DNA of 64,000 nt, taken from positions 1 to 64,000 of the forward strand of contig JANRLQ010000023.1 in the NCBI GenBank assembly GCA_033762375.1. Direction: 5' to 3'. Both the position numbers and the translations under genes were made by a program. The notes below the pieces were generated by a model. It was not told the DNA's origin. It saw only the letters and a program-made list of their open reading frames with translations, and made no database searches. Numbering within the stretch: the stretch's first letter is position 1; each line of letters begins with the position of its first letter. The DNA comes from RDXT01 sp033762375 (lineage in GTDB: Bacteria; Bacteroidota; Bacteroidia; J057). This document shows, piece after piece, positions 1 to 9,066 of this stretch.

Positions 1-107
1 GTCCCCCGGCTCCGGTCATAAACAGAGCCTTCGAGGGTCGTCTGAGCTGCACCGGAGAGCGCCAGAAAAAGCAGCAGGCAACAAGTATATCCGTGTTTCA
101 TCAGCAT
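1..107 (-). CDS. Secreted protein, N-terminal fragment only
   Basis: The 5' end of a minus-strand gene that runs off the left edge of the window. Translation from the ATG at 107 (or the in-frame ATG at 101) gives about 35 residues: MLMKHGYTCC, a hydrophobic core LLLFLALSGAAQ typical of a Sec signal peptide ending in AAQ, then TTLEGSVYDRSRG. The last part resembles the opening strand of a carboxypeptidase-regulatory-like beta domain (L.G.V.D...G), as found at the N-terminus of TonB-dependent receptors and other Bacteroidota outer-membrane proteins. The rest lies outside the window, so the function cannot be named. Confidence 0.6.
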   Translation of the reverse strand, partial: MLMKHGYTCCLLLFLALSGAAQTTLEGSVYDRSRG

Positions 108-399
108 AGGGTTCACAAGGAGGTATAACGCATAAGCCCCCCGCCTCATTGCAGGACCTGGCAGCCGCATGCCTCCCCGGTAATATCGTAACGTTTGAAC
201 AACGGCGCAGGTTGATTTGAAAAAAAGTATTACATATCCCGTAATCCGGGATGTAATCCGGCCCGTTACTGCGTCATATCTCCGGCAACGGTATTTTATG
301 CAAGCTGTCTGACATTTTTTTTATACAGATTGTATGAAAACCCGAAGATGTTTCGTTATTTAATCGCAAATGGTCAACCCACACAAAACCGTACCGATT
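108..399. other. Divergent intergenic region, AT-rich
   Basis: About 290 bp between the truncated minus-strand gene and the surface-protein gene. It has a small imperfect dyad (TCCCGTAATCCGGGA near 237) and a long T-run near 316. I found no full TAnnTTTG element; AACGTTTG near 191 matches seven of eight positions. A perfect AAGGAGGT at 117-124 on the plus strand is not followed by a start codon. Confidence 0.4.
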
Positions 400-1791
400 A
401 TGAAAAAGCTTATTCTTCTGATAATGATGGTCAGTGGAGCACTGGCGGGGATGGGGCAGTCGTTGGAGGTGGAAGGTACAGGTGCGACTAGGACGTATAA
501 TGGTGACTTGCCACCCCTTGAATTTGTTGATGGTCTAAAAAAACCCTTTTATAGCCATCTGCTTGAGTATGGAGATGGGTATTTTACGGTGTTTGAAACA
601 GATTCAATGGTGAATACATTCTCAAAAAGATATACTTTTCATGTTAACAGCATAACATCCGGAACGGCTATAGCAAGAGTCTCCTCCATAAGCTACTATA
701 CAGCCACCAGCCTTCCTAGCCAAAATCGTCTGAGCAGCCCTGCCACACCTGGTTTTATGATTCCCCCTGTCACTAGCGGCACAAATCCGCTGGACTCTAT
801 GGATAAACCAGGTATTTTGTTTTTTTCTAACTCCATACATAATGTGATGCGTCAGGATGATTTTGTGATCGCAATTGCATACTTTCCTTCAGTAAGTACT
901 AGCGATTTGACATTTTATTACAATAGTAAATATATCGAGTTTCCGACAGCAATACCAAGTTCGGTCAGAATGCCTCACGGAGAAACTATGATAGATCCCA
1001 TCCCTGTAAGTGGAACTTATTACGGGGGTAGATATGATAGAAAAATTGTGTTCAGAAGTACGTACAGCAACGGCAAGTTATATCCACGTGTGGTGTACCT
1101 GGATGTTCGGGTTAAGAAAGATGCACCATTTGATACAGATACAGAGATGTTGGCGACTCTATCAGCACTAAGAGTAGCAACTGTTACGTCTCCTCCTTTG
1201 GTAAGACATGTAACAGGTGCGCGCGACCCCAATAGTTTAAGTATTACGCCTGATACGCTGTACCCAATTGGTATCGCTCAAAAACTAAATTGTACCATCA
1301 CATTTGTCAATAAAGGCTCTGCTGTAACGCAGAAAGTTATTGTTAAGCTTCCCAAAAGTACGCCCGGGATAGACATCGGGAACTTAGATGTATCATCTAT
1401 CACGCTGGATGCAGTGGGTGGAGGAAATGTAAGTTATGATAACACTAAACCGGATTCTATTTCCTTTACCTTTCCGGCAACACTACCTGGTGAAGATCAG
1501 GTGGGGTTAGTTGATCGTTCTAAAACAATCGGAAAGTTGATGTTTCAGGTTTCAACTGATGCCAATTTGTCTGGAGTTGATTCCTTAAGGTGGCGGGCTA
1601 GGGTGTATTTTGATCATATAAATAAGGCCAGCAGTTTTGACACCAACGTAGAGAAGGTACCCATTCCGTCCCTTTCTGGTAAACTCCCAACTTGCTGTCT
1701 GGAATGTTATCCTATCCTGATCGGACTACTTATTTTGTTTTTGGTGATCATTCTATTTCTGCTATGGCGAATGTTTCAACGTCAAAGATAG
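400..1791 (+). CDS. Membrane-anchored surface protein with DUF11-like beta domain
   Basis: The 463-residue product is predicted to be exported and anchored by its C-terminus. The chosen ATG gives a clean signal peptide (MKKLILLIMMVSGALAGMGQ); an in-frame ATG at 370 would add ten polar residues. The middle has no family I can name with confidence. Around residues 300-350 the pattern CTITFVNKG..VTQKVIVKLP..GIDIGNL resembles DUF11-type bacterial Ig-like strands. Residues from about 435 read CCLECYPILIGLLILFLVII, a transmembrane segment, then a short basic tail (RMFQRQR). The gene is visibly AT-richer than most of the window and shares this with the 5' third of the next gene, a TPR-CHAT protein 85 bp downstream. 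Together they look like one cassette. A role as a sensor or partner of the CHAT protein is inference. Confidence 0.7.
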   Translation: MKKLILLIMMVSGALAGMGQSLEVEGTGATRTYNGDLPPLEFVDGLKKPFYSHLLEYGDGYFTVFETDSMVNTFSKRYTFHVNSITSGTAIARVSSISYYTATSLPSQNRLSSPATPGFMIPPVTSGTNPLDSMDKPGILFFSNSIHNVMRQDDFVIAIAYFPSVSTSDLTFYYNSKYIEFPTAIPSSVRMPHGETMIDPIPVSGTYYGGRYDRKIVFRSTYSNGKLYPRVVYLDVRVKKDAPFDTDTEMLATLSALRVATVTSPPLVRHVTGARDPNSLSITPDTLYPIGIAQKLNCTITFVNKGSAVTQKVIVKLPKSTPGIDIGNLDVSSITLDAVGGGNVSYDNTKPDSISFTFPATLPGEDQVGLVDRSKTIGKLMFQVSTDANLSGVDSLRWRARVYFDHINKASSFDTNVEKVPIPSLSGKLPTCCLECYPILIGLLILFLVIILFLLWRMFQRQR

Positions 1792-1810
1792 AGAGGGGGT
1801 ATGTCAACTA

Positions 1811-1845
1811 AAATCACAAGCAGCCCATAAGGTTGCTTGTGATTT
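1811..1845 (+). terminator. 12-15 bp hairpin between surface protein and CHAT gene
   Basis: A perfect 12-bp inverted repeat AAATCACAAGCA / TGCTTGTGATTT extends by up to three more pairs around a five-base loop. It lies 20 bp past the stop of the upstream gene and 31 bp before the CHAT start; a short T-run follows at about 1853. It could terminate or attenuate transcription between the two genes. Confidence 0.55.
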
Positions 1846-1876
1846 CGTACTATTTTTCAACAAACGCAGTTAAAAC

Positions 1877-4804
1877 ATGGATGCATATCAAAATCAGACG
1901 TTTAGCTACGAAAATGCAAAAAAACGGAGAGATAACCTCACGCACATAGTCATCAGGCTATTGCTTTTGATAGGCTTGTTAAGTATATTACCCTCTCAGT
2001 CAGTTGGACAGAGCGGAACCGAATTGTTTAGGAAGTGCATAGATGCAACCCTTCCCGAAGAAGCTGAATATTGGGGGCTACATGCTGCAGAGATATTTTT
2101 GGCTAAGGATAGCTTATATAAGTGGGTTGAAAGTCTGGTTATGGTAGGAGAGAAATACAGGCAAGTGGGAAATACTGCGTGTCAGACTTCCGTATTTGAC
2201 ATCCTAGAGACATTTACAACTCATATGCCGGATACGGTTTTGGCATTCTGGTTGATCAACAAAGGTTACTTTGCCGAGGTAAGAGGTGAATTTGAACAGG
2301 CAATAAAACATTATGAATCTTCATTGTCCATTTATATTGGGATAGATGAGGCAAAATATAATAACAGAATTTTGATCAATGTATATAAGCCACTAGGCAA
2401 CTTATATGTGAGGCAGGGAGAATATGAAAAAGCACGACATTTACTTGAAACAGGATTTAATCTTTCTTTGTTAAAAAATCGCAAACAAGCTATTAAATAT
2501 TTATTGGATTTAGCGAATGTGTATAGATTGCAAAAATCATATCAAAATGCAATAAAATTGCTAGATAGTGGATTAAAGTGGGAGCTTCTGGATGATGAAA
2601 ATATAGGATTAATATATATCCGGCTGGCTGAAATTTTTCAAATGGTTGATGAAATTGGTAGAGCGGAGCTTTATTTGAAAAAAGTTGATCAGTTAGTAAG
2701 CCAAAACGAAAATGTACTCTTGGCTTATCTGACTTGGTTACTTAGAGGAAATATTTTTTTTGATCAAAGAATGTATCAGTCTGCTGACAGTGCATACAAG
2801 ATGGCTGTTGAATACCATGCGCTGAGCTATGGTAGTTATTATGCACGTGATCAAGTGAGTTTTTACCACCGCCGCGCCACCATCGCCCTCCACCTCCACC
2901 GCCCTGACTCCGCCATGGCCCATGCCCTGACGGCCCAGCGCCTTTTGCTCCCCGGCTCGCCTGCTACCCTGCCGGACAGCACGTGGTATTATGCGGAAAA
3001 CAAACTGTCGGAGACATTTTCGACCATCGCTTCGGTATATGCGTACCGGTATGAGCAGACAAAACAGCCGGTATGGCTGGACTCTGCGATGCAGTACTAT
3101 GAGGCGGCCCTGCAGGTGGAGGACCTGCTGATGCGGGTATTTAGTTTTGAGTCATCGCAGCTTTCGCACCTGGACTATCAGCATGGCCTCCTCGCAGATG
3201 CCCTGGAGGTTGCTTATACCTTATATACCCTCGACCGCAGCCCGGCCCGGCTGGAGCAGGCATTCCGGCTGGCGGAGCGGGGCAAGGCTACCCTGCTGGT
3301 CCAGCAGATACGGCAGTTGCAGGCGCGGCAGGGGCTTGATCCTGCGCAGCGCGAGCGCCTTCTGCACCTGCGCCAGGCCCTGGGAGATGCCGAGCAGGCC
3401 GTGTTTGAAGCCCGGCAGGCCGGGGAGGAGGCCCTTACAGACTTGCAGCAGGAAGTCCTGAACGCCCAGGATGCCTTAGATGCCCTGCAGGATTCGATCT
3501 CGGCGGCTTATCCCGGTTATGCTGCAGCGCGGCACGGGTTGGTGCAGACCCGGATAGCGGAGGTGCAACGTATGATGGGCGAGGATACCTATGTCGCGTA
3601 TTTTGCCGGAGATACGGCCTTGTTTACGTTTGTGATCCAGCGTGACCGGGCCTGGATGCTCCGCACGCAGGCGCATACCCTCAAGGCCGATGTTACATCG
3701 CTGCTAACCCTGATGAAGAGCGACAGTGTGCAGATACTGTCAGGGGGCAAGCGCTCGGTTTATAAGGATCTTTATACCACAGCAGCCAACCGGCTCTGGG
3801 AGACCCTCCTGGCACCTGTCGCCGCCGAACTCCGCGGCACGCTGATTATATCCCCCGATCAGGCGATCAACTATGTCCCGTTTGCGGCCCTGCTCACAGG
3901 GCCGGTGCCTGCCGGTGCTGATGTTGCGGCCTGGCCCTACCTGATCCGGGAGCGGGCTGTGCGGTATATGTACTCCGCCACCCTCTGGAAAGAACTCAAC
4001 AGCCGCCCCCGGTCCTGGGGACCGGCACGCCTGCTGGCGGTAGCGCCTGTGTATGAGGCGGGTGCTGTATCAGAATCTGAGCGTGGCCCTGGTGACCGTG
4101 CCGCACGGCCCCTGGCGACCCTGCCAGCCGCCCGCGCAGAGGCGCAGAACCTTGTACGGATATGGGGCGGTGACTCGCTGGCGGGGCCTGAGGCGACCCG
4201 CGACAATTTTATCAGCAGCGCAGGCAAATACCAGGTCGTACACTTCGCAGGCCATGGCCTCCTGCATGAGGCCAATGATAAATTTCATGCCCTGGCCTTC
4301 ACCGGGTCGGGTACCAATCCGGATACCCTGCAACTAGACCCCCACAACCTCTATCTCCATGACCTCTACACCCTGGAGCTGGACGCGGATCTGGTCGTGC
4401 TGAGTGCCTGCGAGACCCAACTGGGCAGCGACTATGCAGGCGAGGGGGTACAAAGCCTTGCGCGGGGGTTCTTTTATGCCGGGGCACGAAGCCTGATAGC
4501 CACCCTCTGGTCTGTCAATGACGGGAGCACCCAACGCCTGATGGAGGCTTTTTATACGGAGCTGGCAACCGGAAAGTCCCGGGACGAAGCCCTGCGCCAG
4601 GCCCAGCTACGCCTGATCGCGGATGGCGGGTACCCCTATACCTGGGCTGCCCACCTGCTCAGCGGGGATGCCCGGCCTATACATCCGCCCCGTACCGCCT
4701 GGTACTGGATGTTGGCCGCCGGCGTACTGATACTGTTCCTGGCAGGAAGTATCTGGTTGCCCCGTGTCCTCAAAAATCGAGTTGATACCCGAGTACCGGT
4801 ATGA
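1877..4804 (+). CDS. TPR-CHAT protein with signal peptide and C-terminal membrane anchor
   Basis: The CHAT domain is a caspase-fold peptidase domain. The 975-residue protein has an N-terminal hydrophobic segment (IVIRLLLLIGLLSILPSQSVGQ, residues 27-48), TPR-like helical repeats over about 60-480, a charged coiled-coil-like stretch (about 480-560), and a CHAT domain over about 570-940. The catalytic pair is visible: H793 in HFAGHG and C845 in LSACET. A transmembrane helix (WMLAAGVLILFLAGSIWL) precedes a basic tail. The topology implies the TPR-CHAT part faces the periplasm. Base composition changes sharply near 2860 (about residue 330): AT-rich before, GC-rich after, within the TPR region. The 3' end overlaps the convergent TonB-receptor gene by 35 bp. 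Substrate and trigger are unknown; CHAT proteases elsewhere act in regulated proteolysis and anti-phage or stress responses. Confidence 0.88.
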   Translation: MDAYQNQTFSYENAKKRRDNLTHIVIRLLLLIGLLSILPSQSVGQSGTELFRKCIDATLPEEAEYWGLHAAEIFLAKDSLYKWVESLVMVGEKYRQVGNTACQTSVFDILETFTTHMPDTVLAFWLINKGYFAEVRGEFEQAIKHYESSLSIYIGIDEAKYNNRILINVYKPLGNLYVRQGEYEKARHLLETGFNLSLLKNRKQAIKYLLDLANVYRLQKSYQNAIKLLDSGLKWELLDDENIGLIYIRLAEIFQMVDEIGRAELYLKKVDQLVSQNENVLLAYLTWLLRGNIFFDQRMYQSADSAYKMAVEYHALSYGSYYARDQVSFYHRRATIALHLHRPDSAMAHALTAQRLLLPGSPATLPDSTWYYAENKLSETFSTIASVYAYRYEQTKQPVWLDSAMQYYEAALQVEDLLMRVFSFESSQLSHLDYQHGLLADALEVAYTLYTLDRSPARLEQAFRLAERGKATLLVQQIRQLQARQGLDPAQRERLLHLRQALGDAEQAVFEARQAGEEALTDLQQEVLNAQDALDALQDSISAAYPGYAAARHGLVQTRIAEVQRMMGEDTYVAYFAGDTALFTFVIQRDRAWMLRTQAHTLKADVTSLLTLMKSDSVQILSGGKRSVYKDLYTTAANRLWETLLAPVAAELRGTLIISPDQAINYVPFAALLTGPVPAGADVAAWPYLIRERAVRYMYSATLWKELNSRPRSWGPARLLAVAPVYEAGAVSESERGPGDRAARPLATLPAARAEAQNLVRIWGGDSLAGPEATRDNFISSAGKYQVVHFAGHGLLHEANDKFHALAFTGSGTNPDTLQLDPHNLYLHDLYTLELDADLVVLSACETQLGSDYAGEGVQSLARGFFYAGARSLIATLWSVNDGSTQRLMEAFYTELATGKSRDEALRQAQLRLIADGGYPYTWAAHLLSGDARPIHPPRTAWYWMLAAGVLILFLAGSIWLPRVLKNRVDTRVPV

Positions 4805-7178
4805 GTCCGCCGGGGTACCCGGTATTGTACAGCTCGCGCTTGACCGGATCGTATCCGACTCCATTGGGGTTGTATCGGTTAGAGGCATTCTGGACATCCA
4901 GGGAGAGGAGAGATGCCGTGCGCCGGTTGTTGAACCGGTACGAGATACGCGCATCCACCCGGATATAAGGTGACACCTGGGCCTCCCAGAGTTGTGATTG
5001 GTCCGGGACATAATACCCCAGCAAGGCAGACGAGTCGGGCTGATACGGCGTGTAGCGAAAGCCGCCATTCCAGAGGAGCCGGGCCCCGACCTGGAGGATT
5101 TGCCCTTTGCTGAACGTAAACTCCTTGCCTACCGTCCAGGTCGTGGTGTATTCGGTCCCAAAACGGGTATTATACGTATTGCCGTCCAGCGGCTGGAACT
5201 GTGACTTGAACCGGGAAGCGGTAATGAGAAAATAGAACCGTCCGGTAAAAAATTTCTCCAGGGCAATGTCTATTCCGTAGTTCTGGCCGGTACCGTCGGC
5301 AGTCATGGGTGCATCGGCTACGCCGCCCTGGTAGTTGAGCATCCACCAAAGCGGGTCGTCAGCCCGGACCGGCACCCTAAACAGGGATTGGTAATATACT
5401 TCTGCCATAAACCGGAATTGTGCGCCCAGTACCCGGTTATAGGACAATACCAGGTGGTGCGACCGGATCATGGGAAGGTTGCGGTTGGGGGAGATCGTCG
5501 TGACCGAGCCATCGGTCAGGGTGTCTTGCTCCACATAAAAGAAAAAATTCATCGGAATGTGCTGGCTGTGAAGCCCATAGGCCAGGCTTATGGTTTGCCG
5601 GGGGCTGGTCTGGTATTTAAAGGAAATCCGGGGATCCAGTGCTGTCGTCTGGTTGAGGAGGAGGGTCAGAAAATGTGCCCCGGCATTAACCGTGAGTTGA
5701 TCGGAGAGCTGGTGGCTGACCTGTGCATATAGTTGGAACGTTTGGGTCTGGCCCTGTCCATCCACATTGAGGGTTCTGACGGGATCGGTGGTGATGTCAG
5801 TGCCAGGTCGCCGGGGGGCCGACTGCCGGTAGAAGTCAAAAAAGGACTGATTGAGGAACATACCCGTTTTGAACCGGGTGCGGGCACCCAGCTTCCGGTG
5901 GTAGGTGAGGGAAGCGGTGAGCCGCTGGTCCAGGTACAACTCTGTATTGTATCGGTACCGCACATCTTGCAGGTCCAGCGTGTCGTATTCCCGGAATATC
6001 TCATTTCCGACCACGGCTGCCACGGCTTTGAGGTAGGAGTTTTCGTCGAGCAGCCGGGTCCAGGTCACCCCGACAGCGGCCATGTTGCTGCCTTGTATCC
6101 GGTCTTCCCAGTGATTGCTCCGGCCAGGCTCGCGGGCAGCAGGATCCGTCACCGGGCTGTAGCGCTCCAGGCTGAGGCCCCCCATGCCAAACACCATCAC
6201 AAAGGATTTACCGTTTTTGCCATCAAAGGCCAGGTTGAAGGAAATGTCCTGAAAATCATTGCTGACCCGCTCGCCGACGAGGTAAAACCCCATCCGGTTT
6301 AGCAGGCCGAGGGTGGAGTACCGGATATTGGCGACATAAGAAGACCGGCCTTTTTGGATCGGGCCTTCTGTATTGAGGTCTATGCCAAGCAGGCTGAACC
6401 GGAAGCGGTTTTCGCGGGTTTCCATGTTGCCTTTCCGGAAGTGGATGTCAAACGCCCCGGAGATCGCATTGCCATACTCCGCCGCCATGCCCCCGGTGCA
6501 GAAGTCAGAGGTCGCCAGCAACTGGGCGCTGAATACCGTGATACCTCCCCCGGACGTACCGGGCCGGGCAAAGTGGTTGGGGTTGGGGATATCTATGCCT
6601 TCCAGCCGCCACAACATCCCGAAGGATGAATTGCCCCGGATAATAATATCATTTTCGGAGTCGTCTCCGCCTTTTTGTACACCGGGGTAGGTGAGGGCCA
6701 TACGCCCGGGATCATTGACCCCGGCCGGGTAACGTTGGGTTTCCTCTGCGGAAAAAGACCGCGTACTCACGACTGAGAGTTCGTTGATGGCGTGGGCCGG
6801 GTGGCTCTGGGCGCTGATCAGCACCTCCTCGGCTACCATTTCCTGCGTTGCCTCTGCCAGTGCTATATCATAGACCAGTTCCTTGGCGGAGGATACAATC
6901 AGGTTTTCGGACGAAAAAACACCATATCCCGGATACCTCGCCTGGAGGGTATAGGTGCCAACCGGTACCTGGGAGATCCGGTAATACCCGTTTTCATCTG
7001 AAATGCCGCCCATCGGCACCGTGCCGGCCATCAGCACTACAGAGACACCCGCCAAGGGCTGCCGGGTATCCCGGTCACTCACCCGACCCCGTACCGTCTG
7101 GTACCGGTCCTGGGCCATTGTACCCAGAGAGAATAGCAGGAGTACTGCCAGTGCTGGTAAGCCGTGTTGATGCTTCAT
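4770..7178 (-). CDS. TonB-dependent receptor with carboxypeptidase-regulatory-like domain
   Basis: Outer-membrane receptor that would import a bulky ligand using TonB energy. Of its 802 residues, 1-22 are a signal peptide (HGLPALAVLLLFSLGTMAQ). Residues 25-110 form a CarboxypepD_reg-like beta sandwich (VRGRVSDRDTRQPLAGVSVV). Then comes a plug domain (about 130-240) with NDIIIRGNSSFGMLWRLEG and GGMAAEYGNAISGAFDI. The rest is a beta-barrel with alternating aromatic strands ending GYQLDF; a terminal aromatic residue is typical of outer-membrane proteins. No SusD partner is adjacent, so it is not a typical polysaccharide-utilisation SusC. The ligand cannot be deduced. The 3' end overlaps the CHAT gene. 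Confidence 0.9.
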   Translation of the reverse strand: MKHQHGLPALAVLLLFSLGTMAQDRYQTVRGRVSDRDTRQPLAGVSVVLMAGTVPMGGISDENGYYRISQVPVGTYTLQARYPGYGVFSSENLIVSSAKELVYDIALAEATQEMVAEEVLISAQSHPAHAINELSVVSTRSFSAEETQRYPAGVNDPGRMALTYPGVQKGGDDSENDIIIRGNSSFGMLWRLEGIDIPNPNHFARPGTSGGGITVFSAQLLATSDFCTGGMAAEYGNAISGAFDIHFRKGNMETRENRFRFSLLGIDLNTEGPIQKGRSSYVANIRYSTLGLLNRMGFYLVGERVSNDFQDISFNLAFDGKNGKSFVMVFGMGGLSLERYSPVTDPAAREPGRSNHWEDRIQGSNMAAVGVTWTRLLDENSYLKAVAAVVGNEIFREYDTLDLQDVRYRYNTELYLDQRLTASLTYHRKLGARTRFKTGMFLNQSFFDFYRQSAPRRPGTDITTDPVRTLNVDGQGQTQTFQLYAQVSHQLSDQLTVNAGAHFLTLLLNQTTALDPRISFKYQTSPRQTISLAYGLHSQHIPMNFFFYVEQDTLTDGSVTTISPNRNLPMIRSHHLVLSYNRVLGAQFRFMAEVYYQSLFRVPVRADDPLWWMLNYQGGVADAPMTADGTGQNYGIDIALEKFFTGRFYFLITASRFKSQFQPLDGNTYNTRFGTEYTTTWTVGKEFTFSKGQILQVGARLLWNGGFRYTPYQPDSSALLGYYVPDQSQLWEAQVSPYIRVDARISYRFNNRRTASLLSLDVQNASNRYNPNGVGYDPVKRELYNTGYPGGLIPVLGYQLDF

Positions 7179-7364
7179 ACGCAGGAGTTGATATTATTCC
7201 TGGTTGAAGATAATCAGATTTTTTGAACTTAAGGGATCATGTGGGTAATTCAGGTCAGGGTGTGGCTTGCCAGCCGTCCGCTACCATGTGATGAAGCTTT
7301 GGGTATAAGTACGTTACGATCAGGTTATTATACAGGGCTCTGTGAATACCACCCTGCCAGGATA

Positions 7365-8045
7365 TCAGGAGTTGGGGTGTTTGGTCAGCCATTTCAGGCC
7401 TTCCCGGCGGCTCAGCGGCGCGAGCTCGTGTGTGTCAATATAGGTGCGTACCACCCCGGGAGCTGTTTTGCTGTATTGCCGGAGCACCCACCCGATGGCT
7501 TTCTGGATAAAAAACTCGCGTGAGCCAGCCAGGGTGCCGATCAGGTGTGTCATCAGGGCCCAATCCGTCTGCTGGCGGTAAAAAAGCTGGAATAAGAGGC
7601 AGGTACGCTGGAGCCAGATATTGCCGGAGTCCATCCAGGCGGGTACCCAGACCGGTATCATCTCCGGGTATCGTTTGAAAAGCGCACCGACGCAGGTGCC
7701 AGCCAGTCCGTCCACTGTATCCCACCAGGATTTGGTGGTGATAAGGTCTGCATACAGCTGGATGAAATCCTCCGGAGCCTTGCGGGCATATGCTATCAGC
7801 ATATCCAGCGCGATGTACTGGAACTCCCGCTCAGGCTGGTCCCAGAGATCGAGGATCAGGGCAGAATCGACGACTTTGGCAGGTGCTGCCAGGCTGATCC
7901 AGGGGGCTGCCAGGGCCTTGCGATCAGGTGATTTGATGCCCAAAAACGGAAACAGGTCCCGCATATAGGCCTCCATCTGCCGGGCATCAGCCGGGCGGGC
8001 ATGGGATTCCAGGTGGGTGCGGAGGGCAGCTACGGTGGGTTCCAT
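7365..8045 (-). CDS. DNA alkylation repair protein, AlkD-like
   Basis: Predicted DNA glycosylase of the HEAT-like-repeat family (PF08713), which removes 3- and 7-alkylpurines without base flipping. The 226-residue all-helical protein carries family signatures: KSWWDTVDGLAG (aromatic and acidic residues of the DNA cleft), WLQRTCLLFQLFYRQQTD, FFIQKAIGWVLRQYSKT and LSRREGLKWL near the C-terminus. Length fits AlkD homologues (about 220-240). It lies downstream of the isomerase-like gene but is separated from it by a strong minus-strand terminator, so it probably has its own promoter. It is one of three alkylation-repair genes in the window (also AlkA and Ogt). Confidence 0.88.
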   Translation of the reverse strand: MEPTVAALRTHLESHARPADARQMEAYMRDLFPFLGIKSPDRKALAAPWISLAAPAKVVDSALILDLWDQPEREFQYIALDMLIAYARKAPEDFIQLYADLITTKSWWDTVDGLAGTCVGALFKRYPEMIPVWVPAWMDSGNIWLQRTCLLFQLFYRQQTDWALMTHLIGTLAGSREFFIQKAIGWVLRQYSKTAPGVVRTYIDTHELAPLSRREGLKWLTKHPNS

Positions 8046-8057
8046 AGGGTAATGGTC

Positions 8058-8086
8058 AAAAAAAACGGCCCGGAATACCCGGGCCG
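8058..8086 (-). terminator. Rho-independent terminator of the isomerase-like gene
   Basis: Perfect 8-bp GC-rich stem CGGCCCGG / CCGGGCCG with loop AATAC. On the minus strand it is followed by eight T residues. It lies just past the stop codon at 8101. Confidence 0.85.
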
Positions 8087-8100
8087 ATATAAGATTCAGC

Positions 8101-8949
8101 TTATTTGCCCCGGAGAAACTTCAGGCTGACCGGGATCTGCTGCTGGACAGCAGCGGCTTCGTCCTCAATAAAAAACTCCGTGACTCCTCCTTTGCGGGCT
8201 GCCTTAAACACCTCTGCCCAGTTGGTCTGGCCGGTGCCCATTGCTACGCTGATATCATCATCACCGTGGCCGGAGAGATTGCCCTTGACCCCCTGGCGCA
8301 GGTCCTTCATGTGCATGAGGGCGTAGCGTCCGGGATACTTGCGCAGGAGCGCAGCCGGGTCTTGGCCCGGGAATACGACCCAGAGTACATCCATTTCGAT
8401 CTTGACAAGATTGGGATCGGTATTCGTCATGATATAATCAAAGAGGGTACCGTTTTCCCAGGGCTGGAACTCATAGCCGTGGTTGTGATAAAAAAACACC
8501 AGACCGGCGTCGGCCAGGCTTTTGCCGAAGGCATTAAAGTCTTTGGCGGCTTTTTGAGCATCCGCCATGGTGAACACGTCTCCGGAGTGTGGGTACCAGG
8601 GGAGACCTACATACTTGATTCCCAGGGCTTTGGCTTCTGCGATTACACCTGCTATGTCCCCGGTGAAGCGATCATATCCGGCGTGCATGCTGGTGGCTTT
8701 GAGGCCGGCCTTGTCAAGCTCTGCTTTAAACTGGGCAGCTGTCAGGCCATAGAGGCCAGCCATTTCTACCTGGGTGATACCCTGCGACTTGACCCAGGCC
8801 AGGGTGCCGGGCAGGTCCTGCTTGAGCTGGTTGCGGAGGCTGTAGAGCTGGAGGCCAGCTTCGGCCTTGAGGAGGCGGGGAGGCTGCTGCTGAGGGGTGA
8901 CCGTGCTGGAAGTGATCCAAAGGGTCATCAGGGCAAATAATACGTTCAT
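8101..8949 (-). CDS. Exported sugar phosphate isomerase/epimerase-like TIM barrel
   Basis: Member of the xylose isomerase-like TIM-barrel / AP endonuclease 2 superfamily. The ATG at 8949 gives 282 residues with a signal peptide (MNVLFALMTLWITSSTVTPQ); a longer reading frame upstream has no such signal. Barrel signatures include GLQLYSLRNQL near the start, VEMAGLYGL, FFYHNHGYEF (metal-binding histidines), KIEMDVLWV (acidic metal ligand) and ALMHMKDL. Secreted members are common in Bacteroidota sugar metabolism, but the substrate is not known here. It ends in a strong terminator at 8058-8086. Confidence 0.82.
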   Translation of the reverse strand: MNVLFALMTLWITSSTVTPQQQPPRLLKAEAGLQLYSLRNQLKQDLPGTLAWVKSQGITQVEMAGLYGLTAAQFKAELDKAGLKATSMHAGYDRFTGDIAGVIAEAKALGIKYVGLPWYPHSGDVFTMADAQKAAKDFNAFGKSLADAGLVFFYHNHGYEFQPWENGTLFDYIMTNTDPNLVKIEMDVLWVVFPGQDPAALLRKYPGRYALMHMKDLRQGVKGNLSGHGDDDISVAMGTGQTNWAEVFKAARKGGVTEFFIEDEAAAVQQQIPVSLKFLRGK

Positions 8950-8986
8950 GTGGTTACGAGTTAGTAAGCGTACGACTTTAAGTTCG

Positions 8987-8994
8987 CAAAAATA
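8987..8994 (-). promoter_or_regulatory. -7 element TATTTTTG
   Basis: Perfect match to Bacteroidota TAnnTTTG on the minus strand, about 38 bp upstream of the isomerase-like ATG at 8949. No TTG box at the usual distance. Confidence 0.5.
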
Positions 8995-9066
8995 TACGAC
9001 TCTTTCTACAATCCACAGCCGCAGACAGGGTGCCATAGCATTGCCCTGCATATTTCTGCGGGGCCA

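Noticed and set aside
117..124. Perfect AAGGAGGT Shine-Dalgarno on the plus strand
   Set aside because: No start codon follows at a suitable distance, and this genome hardly uses such sites.
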